The notes under the pieces are model-generated. The model was not told the origin of the DNA, searched no databases, and saw nothing but the letters and a program-made list of their open reading frames with translations. Below are positions 57,957 through 64,000 of a stretch of DNA of 64,000 bases, in pieces (position 1 is the first letter of the stretch; every line of letters begins with the position of its first letter). The position numbers and the translations under genes were made by a program. The DNA comes from Neoscytalidium dimidiatum (Eukaryota; Ascomycota; Dothideomycetes; Botryosphaeriales; Botryosphaeriaceae), in the NCBI GenBank assembly GCA_037367355.1, contig CM074695.1:4809948-4873947 (forward strand). The letters are read 5' to 3'.

Positions 57957-59677
57957 CCTGAGAGCAGATTGCTTAGGGTAATTACAAAAGAAGAAACGGA
58001 ATCAGGTAAGAGGTCGCAGGGAGAATCAGGACAAGCAGTAGGATGGAGGGGAAGAAGGAGAGACGATGAAGCCTTCGAGAGGAGCGAGACGTCAAAATAT
58101 ATATGGTTGCCATCAGCCTTTCACGTGACCGATATCCAGCTATCAACTAGCCGCTTCTGCCTGATGCGAAGGGTGAGACTAGTGTGAAGTGGGCTTCGTT
58201 CTATTGACAGACCTAAGGGAGCCCATGGCCAGTATCAGGTCAGAGAGCGGAACGGTTGAGATGGTTGGTGTCGCGACTAGTGCGGTTAATTTTTCGTGTT
58301 GGATCGGCCGTGGCCGTCACCGTCGGTGTCACCGGTGACGAAGGGGCCATCATCGACTGCTGATATGCGTCCATAGCATAAGCGCATGCACGGATTAGAG
58401 ATAACCACTGTCTCGTCTGAGGCAGCCTAGAGTGCTTCGGACTATTTGGATGGCTGCGCCCAGGCTTTGCTGCCTGTTGTCTGTGGCTGTGTCGCCGGCA
58501 ACGGCCCCACCGCCTTTTTTTAAGTGGGGTAACCTGAATACTTTTGTACGGAATTGCGGGTTCGTGAAAGCCCTCATTCACCGGTTCCTCTATACAGCCA
58601 GGCACTCACACGGTACTGAGTTCCACAATGGATGACCGAAGCTCTATCCCTGCAAATCGCAACAAAATGACCTGTGCATAGGAGATTACGGCAGCTGTCT
58701 GAAGATGGATGATCGGCTATAATTAGAACACTTACTATATTTACACTATTACTCTATACGCTATTATAGCGCAGAGCGTACTGCTAAGGGTAACCGCTTG
58801 GTGGTACACTTAAGTGGTATATAGAAGCGGTGGGTATCACGTGAATACATATATAACGGGAGTGGTAAAGAGGAACAACACGCCAAGAAAGAAAACGAAC
58901 CTAGCTATTTATTTTTCTATGCATGGGCGCGGGAGGTTATCACTGGTTACCCTAGGGCGTACCAGCGCGAAGAGCACTGGATACTAGTTACAGGATCTCT
59001 TTGGGAGCTGCGACGGGGCGCTCAGTTACTTATTTAGGGCAAGTGATGGACCCTTTCTCGTGCATCTTCTTCTTCGCCTTTTACGCAGTTCTATGCGCCT
59101 TCGCCCTTTGGCTCTTAGAATGCTCACCTGAGGAGTGTGCCTCCCGACAACAACGCTTAAAAGCAGATTAATTTATAATCTTGTAGAGATGATTAGTAAA
59201 CTTTAATTATACTTCGACCTTTTTAAGTCTTAATGAAGTAATCTTAAATATAATATCACATGTTCTACTAGTTCTCTACTTGCTTCTACCGTTGAATTTA
59301 AGTAAGTGAAGAGTTGTGAGGTTAGAAATGAGTATAGATTCTACCTGTAGGGGAGGTAGCTCTAAAGTGGGATCAAATCGATCTCAAATAGCCTGCTACG
59401 TGTGGCGCTGAGGCTTAAACACCACGATTGCGCTTTTTAATTCTACGAATTTCGTCCGAAATCGGGCGGTGGATGCCTTCTTAGTAATGAATACTAATCT
59501 TAAATCACGCTTTCACTGAGCTAGTGGGCTAGTATATGGGTATAAGTAGTACAGCATCTATTAGATGTAAGTCGTCGTATAGACCTTGTCTACTTCCTCA
59601 TTTAAGGAGTATAAAATATTGTCTACTATTTACTGTTTCGTCGATCACCGTCACTCAGGCAATTGATTCTATTACCA
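57957..59677. other. AT-rich gene-free region
   Basis: From about 58640 the DNA is rich in A, T and TpA steps (for example 58740-58860 and 59150-59330), unlike the GC-rich gene space to the left. It may be a mutated transposon or repeat, but no terminal repeats or coding remnants were recognised. 57957-58150 is the AAA ATPase promoter. Confidence 0.5.
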
Positions 59678-60666
59678 ATGGCCTCATTCAAGAACGTTCT
59701 ACTTATTGGGGTATATCTCCTTACATACCCTGCGTCGCACCAATCGTCCTAAGGCTGCAGTTTTATAATCTTTCATCATGCCGCGAGCTTTTTACTTACC
59801 GACATGTGTTGTAGGCCAGCGGCAACCTAGGCATCCCTGTCCTTACAGCATTCCTTAACTCTCCGTATAAAGTCAGCGTTCTGACCCGCAAAGAATCCAA
59901 CTCGACATTTCCCGAAGGCGTGCCTGTCTTTAAAGCAGACTACACCGATATCTCCTCGGTCAAGGCTGCAATGGAAGGCCAGGATGTCGTAATCTGTATG
60001 GTCGGCGGCATTGCGGCAGGCGACCAACAGGTGTTCATTGATGCCGCACTAGCCGCCGGCGTAAAGAGATTCTTCCCCAGCGAATTCGGACCCTATCCCC
60101 GGGACCCCAAGTTCGCCGCGCTAAACCCGTATGTCCTCCCAGCCAAGGCGAGTACGGTTGACTACCTCCGATCGAAAGAATCTGAGATGTCTTGGACGAG
60201 CCTTGTTACGGGCGCATTCTTCGACTGGGCCATGGAAGACGGATTTTTCGGCTTCGACCTCGCGTCTAAAACCGTCACTCTTATCGATAGCGGTACTGCT
60301 ATCTTTACCGCCACAACTCTACTAATAATCGCAAAAGCTCTTATTGCAATTCTCGAAAACGCCGACGAGACAAAGAACTAATACGTCTTTATATCATCCT
60401 TCAATGTTAGTCAGAAGGATATTCTAGATGTGGTCGAGAAAGTTGACAACCGAAAATGGACCGTAAAGCACGTTACATCCGAGGAGGTCATTGCTAATGG
60501 TAGGAGGATGCTTGAAGAGGGTGATTTCACGGGGATCAAGGATTTAATAAGGGGTGGGGCATTCGGCAAACAAGGTCTAGGCGACTCAAGGCCATACGGG
60601 CTTTGGAATGAGAAGTTAGGGTTGCCAAAGGAGGATATAGAGCAGGTTGTCAGAGATCTGCTCTAG
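59678..60666 (+). pseudogene. NmrA-like / isoflavone-reductase-type gene with one internal stop
   Basis: Exon 59678-59710 (MASFKNVLLIG) joins after a 104-nt intron to ASGNLGIPVLTAFLNS at 59815, giving the NAD(P)-binding motif GASGNLG. The protein runs through VFKADYTDISSVKAAM, FFPSEFG (typical of the family) and SLVTGAFFDWAMEDG. A TAA at 60379-60381 then interrupts TKN-stop-YVFISSFNVSQKDIL, and the same frame continues undisturbed to a normal-looking C-terminus at 60666. Read through, the protein would be about 293 residues, normal for the family. The break removes about 95 residues. NmrA-like proteins are NADP-linked reductases or redox-sensing regulators. Either a fresh nonsense mutation or a sequencing error explains it. 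The gene sits in an AT-rich neighbourhood. Confidence 0.75.
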
Positions 60667-61573
60667 AAGGACCTACGGGTGTTGCTGCATTAATTCATCG
60701 CGAAACTTTGTCTACTCTCCCGCCATTCTGACACCGCTATGTCATACTTCTCGACGTCGACCATGCACTAATTTCGGTCGCCAGCAATTCTGCAGCTACT
60801 TTGTTAAATTGCCGAGACCTTGTCCGCATACGCACCCGGGGACGCTCGCCTCTGTATCTCATTTCATCCAACATTGACGGCGCCAGATGCCAGTGCAGTG
60901 GGCAATACTATTAAACAGATGGAGCATAAGTGTACCACCGTATCTTTCTTATTAGCTAATATTACCTAGTAACCTACAGATTGCTAGAAAGGCTTCTCCT
61001 GAGGGAACCTAAGGATATTTATTTCTTATATTGCGGCATTTTCCCACCCCTGCTAATGACAAGAGAGCTTAAAATCTACTACGCTAATATTGCTTGATCT
61101 GAATGTGGTGACTTTTCTGGTGGATGAGATTATCACCCAATCGGTAAGCTGCGATACGCGCCGCCAAGGATGTGGGCAAGGGCATGGGGAAGGACGATTG
61201 TGGCGAAAGAGATAGGAAAACTGAGTTGTGAAAGCTAAGTAGATCGGAATTCTGTGTGATCTGAGAAGCCCGTGCACGTAAGACTTATATCGATCTCCGC
61301 TTTATGCGTTGTTGCTTGAGAATTGTTGAAATATGCGAATATTGAAGCGAGGACAAGTAATTCGGACGGCAAATCCAGGAAGATCCATCGTAAGAGCGTA
61401 GTGAGGAAAGTCACAATGGCAGGCAAGAGCTCCAGTTTTACAGAGTGAATTAAATCGAGCTCCGTATCATGTTCGCGGTGGAGCTGAATATCTACATATG
61501 GAAAGGTTTAGTCGGGTTTCTTTACTTCACACCTATAATTGCAGTGCGATAGGTAAGGCTTTCGGGCATTTTT
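60667..61573. other. Intergenic, possibly decayed DNA
   Basis: No supportable gene. This could once have held the N-terminal half of the MFS relic that follows, but no motif remains readable. Confidence 0.4.
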
Positions 61574-62116
61574 TTGAACGAGTTCAATGCTGCGCTTTAT
61601 CATAAACGCCATCACGGACATTTCACCCCCGAGTATCGTTTATGGAGATGTTGTCTGGCCGGTATAATAATAGTACCAGGTCTAATAGGGCTTAGGTGTA
61701 CTCTACATAAGAATTTGCACTATGTGGGAATTATCATGGCAAAAGAATATTGTCATTATGAAGTTGCCGCTTCGTCACTCGTTTCTAGCTGGAGCCTCTG
61801 CATTTTCTGCGTCATACTCGGCACCACTGCCGTTGCAGCCTACTTACTTAATAGATTACCTGCTACTTCTTTTGAAGTCCCTATATCCTTTAACTTGTCC
61901 CACGTTATTGATGGGTTCGCAGTCGGATGTTTTCCACACCCGTGGGGTGAGCGGGTGGGCTACGACACCAGATTTGGCACTCAGGAAGGTATTTTTGCTG
62001 TGCCGGTCGGGATCATTGTTTTTATATACATTCGGAAAGCATCGCTCAGAGTGAGAGGAGTTACTATAGGTGTATTCCTATTTGACCAATTCCAGGCAGT
62101 TCATGGGACTCTGTAG
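61574..62116 (+). pseudogene. MFS transporter relic, C-terminal half
   Basis: An open frame of 180 codons resembles the second half of fungal DHA1 transporters. It reads HFTPEYRLWRCCLAGIIIVPGLIG (helix after the central loop), KNLHYVGIIM, a hydrophobic segment, then GFAVGCFPHPWGERVGYD and FGTQEGIFAVPVGIIVF, the usual end of the last helices, and a basic tail. The N-terminal helices are not found upstream, and conserved spacing between the blocks is lost. This is therefore judged a truncated, eroded copy. It might be an expressed partial protein, but no start context or splice sites support this. Confidence 0.5.
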
Positions 62117-63232
62117 GCCAGAGACGAGTCAGGTGTAGGAGGATCAGAGAAAGGGTGAGGCCGCAGGAGTGAGCCAGCATAGATATTAGTGACTAAATCA
62201 AGAAAACATTAGTCTTGTCTGATGTGCAGCAAGAGGGATTTCTTAGATGTGGCGCGAACGGTGTTGTGAGTGAAGGCTTCGGGTTAGTTGGGTATGATGC
62301 GTACTACGTTTCCCCAATGCTGAGACAGAGTCCGCCCCCTGCGTTAGGTGATCAATATAAAGCAAGCGCTCGTATCTTGGTAGCCTGGAGATCAATTCGT
62401 GTGGGGTTACGTTAGGCATTGTAGCTCTTATATTAGAGTCATGGTCATTCATTCAAACATGAATTTCCAAAAGCTGAGTCTCGCTGAAGCTCTCTGTGAA
62501 TGTTTTGGGGAGATGATACCTACCTGTGAAAATGGCTGCGGGAACGGAGGTGTCGGGGCGGTCAGAACTTTCCGAGATTTCTCGGCCGAAACATTTGAAG
62601 TTTATGCGTTGAGAACGGGGTGCAAATTGTGGCGCGACCGTATGTCGTGGACAGATAATTCCATCGACCAATCACGAAAGGTGCATTGTCAAAACGCAAT
62701 ACGTAGGCTGGGAAACCTTGAGCGACTGGGCTGTGAAACGGTCTCCTTGCAGGTCGACTACGCGTTCTTGCTCTAAAGGAACCCCATCTCTGTTTCTCAC
62801 ACCTCGTAGCGACCAGAGCGTCATGGCGAGCTTACGCTTCCACTTGTGGGTCGCGGAAGAAATGATCATGCAAAAGGGTGCACGGGAACGAGACGTACGT
62901 ATGCCTTAGGAGAGCTGCCGCCGGAAAAGGCTAATATAGGTAGGGATCGACATACACGGCCACGTTTTACTCCTATAAAAATCGGTCCGTCCTCCGTTTC
63001 CGGTTAGCATGAACTCGACAGGCCAATGGCACTACGCGTCTTTCTGTGTCGTAATCAAAGGGTTGCGTATAGTTGAAGAAGTGATGAGTATCGCTCCTGC
63101 TGATAGGTAGGACATTTAAAAGTAGACGGAGAGTCCTAGACAGGTTCTCAGGGTACACCAATTCCAATCCTTCAAATTCCCATCACCATCGAATTCGCTT
63201 GACCTGCGACCTCTCTTTTCAATTCTGCCATT
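62117..63232. other. Intergenic, promoter of the terminal dioxygenase gene
   Basis: No gene is supported. TATAAAA at 62974-62980 lies about 250 bp before the last gene and may be its core promoter or may belong to none. Confidence 0.4.
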
Positions 63233-63884
63233 ATGAAATTTTCGACCATCGCTGCGCTGTTCAGCGCTACTGCGCTCGTTGCTGCTCATCCGGAGAAGCA
63301 CAGCAAGGAGACTGCTCAGTCAGAGCATGATCTCATTTCCCGCGGTTCCAACAAGTGTGCTGCTGCCATTGAAAAGCGGAAGGCTGCTGTCATGGAGAAG
63401 CGTGCTCGTAGCTTGTACAAACGCCAGGTCCGCGATGGCCGTATCCATGAGAAGCGTGGGATTGCCGAAATCGACAAACGCTCCAAATACCCCACCATCC
63501 AGAACGACACCTGCGTCCTCGCCCCCGATACCATCTGGGGACCATACGGAATTGATGGAGAGATTCTACGTCACGATATTCGGGAAGACCAGGACGGTCT
63601 GGATTTATACCTCGACATTGGCCTTCTGGACATCGAGACTTGCGAGCCTCTTTCGGGCGCCGCAGTTACTATCTGGCACTGCAACAGCACCGGCTCATAC
63701 TCGTCGTACACTGGCATTGATCCCGAGACGGCGGAGCTGCTCGATGGCTGGACCACAAGGACCGATGGAACTACCGACGATGAGACCTTTCTCCGCGGCA
63801 TCTTGAAGTCTGACTCTGAAGGAATGGTTGAGTTTTTGACAAAGTTCCCTGGCTATTACGTCACTCGCACCACCCACATCCATC
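63233..63884 (+). pseudogene. Secreted intradiol dioxygenase truncated at the chromosome end
   Basis: The frame starts with a signal peptide (MKFSTIAALFSATALVAAHP), then a charged Lys/Arg-rich linker with dibasic KR sites, then the intradiol ring-cleavage domain: NDTCVLAPDTIWGPYGIDGE, LRHDIREDQDGLDLYLDIGL, AAVTIWHCNSTGSYSSYTG and FPGYYVTRTTHIHL. The Tyr in GYY and the two His of HIH match the family's iron ligands. The gene stops there: at 63885 the sequence becomes a TTAGG-rich array, so the rest of the domain, the stop codon and the 3' end are missing. Family members of this secreted type cleave catechol-like aromatics. Whether a truncated product is made is unknown. Confidence 0.85.
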
Positions 63885-64000
63885 TTAGGTTAGGTTAGGT
63901 TAGGTTAAGGTTAGGTTAGGTTAGGTTAGGGTTAGTAAGGGTTAGGTTAGGTTAGGTTAGGTTAGGTTAGGTTAGGGTTAGGTTAGGTTAGGTTAGGTTA
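63885..64000 (+). repeat. Telomere-like TTAGG array
   Basis: The last 116 bp are tandem TTAGG pentamers interrupted by one TTAAGG, two TTAGGG and one irregular TTAGTAAGGG. The G-rich strand runs 5' to 3' toward the window end, the correct polarity for a right chromosome end. Most filamentous ascomycetes carry TTAGGG, so the dominant pentamer is unexpected. It could be a variant telomere, an internal telomere-like block, or under-called G runs in long reads. Confidence 0.9.

Noticed and set aside
63885..64000. A CRISPR array or other spaced repeat.
   Set aside because: The units are 5-6 bp, contiguous and without spacers, in telomeric polarity, in a fungal genome.

Overview
The window is nuclear DNA of a filamentous ascomycete (Pezizomycotina). 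The evidence is the gene content (GH20, GH106 and GH79 secreted enzymes, fungal cytochrome P450s, a siderophore transporter, a fungal 7TM 'rhodopsin-like' protein, a MYND/DUF4470 protein) and the gene structure: introns of about 41-144 nt, mostly GT-AG, several with CTRAC-type branch sites. The right edge runs into a TTAGG-rich telomere-like array (63885-64000), so this looks like the last 64 kb of a chromosome or contig. All exon structures were worked out by hand from frame, splice signals and protein continuity. Every multi-exon model called intact closes in frame.

Layout. Positions 1-8 kb hold a MYND/DUF4470 gene, a secreted FAD oxidoreductase and a small EthD protein, separated by long gene-free stretches. 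Positions 9-30.5 kb are more housekeeping-like: a decayed coiled-coil gene, a 1006-aa protein with a five-fold Cys repeat, a GH20 hexosaminidase, a subtilisin-type protease, a divergent FYV7-like/Atos-like pair around a satellite-rich promoter, and a GH106 alpha-L-rhamnosidase-like enzyme. Positions 31.8-39.7 kb carry accessory metabolism: a 7TM protein, an MFS exporter and a P450, followed by two pseudogenes (a short-chain dehydrogenase and an aldo-keto reductase). This looks like an eroded metabolic cluster. Positions 41.6-50.4 kb hold a siderophore transporter, a convergent DHA2 exporter, a second P450 and a GH79 remnant that lost its catalytic domain. Positions 51.4-58 kb hold a UPF0643 protein, a vacuolar-type MFS transporter with a 9-nt micro-exon, and an AAA ATPase.

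From 58 kb to the end the DNA becomes more AT-rich and gene-poor. It carries an NmrA-like gene with one internal stop, an MFS relic, and finally a secreted intradiol dioxygenase cut off by the telomere-like array just after its HxH iron-ligand motif.

No new multi-gene system can be claimed. The strongest items are the gene broken by a telomere-like array, the unusual pentameric repeat, the Cys-repeat protein, the 9-nt micro-exon, the GC-AG intron inside a zinc finger, and a run of pseudogenes whose stop codons can mostly be explained by C-to-T changes.
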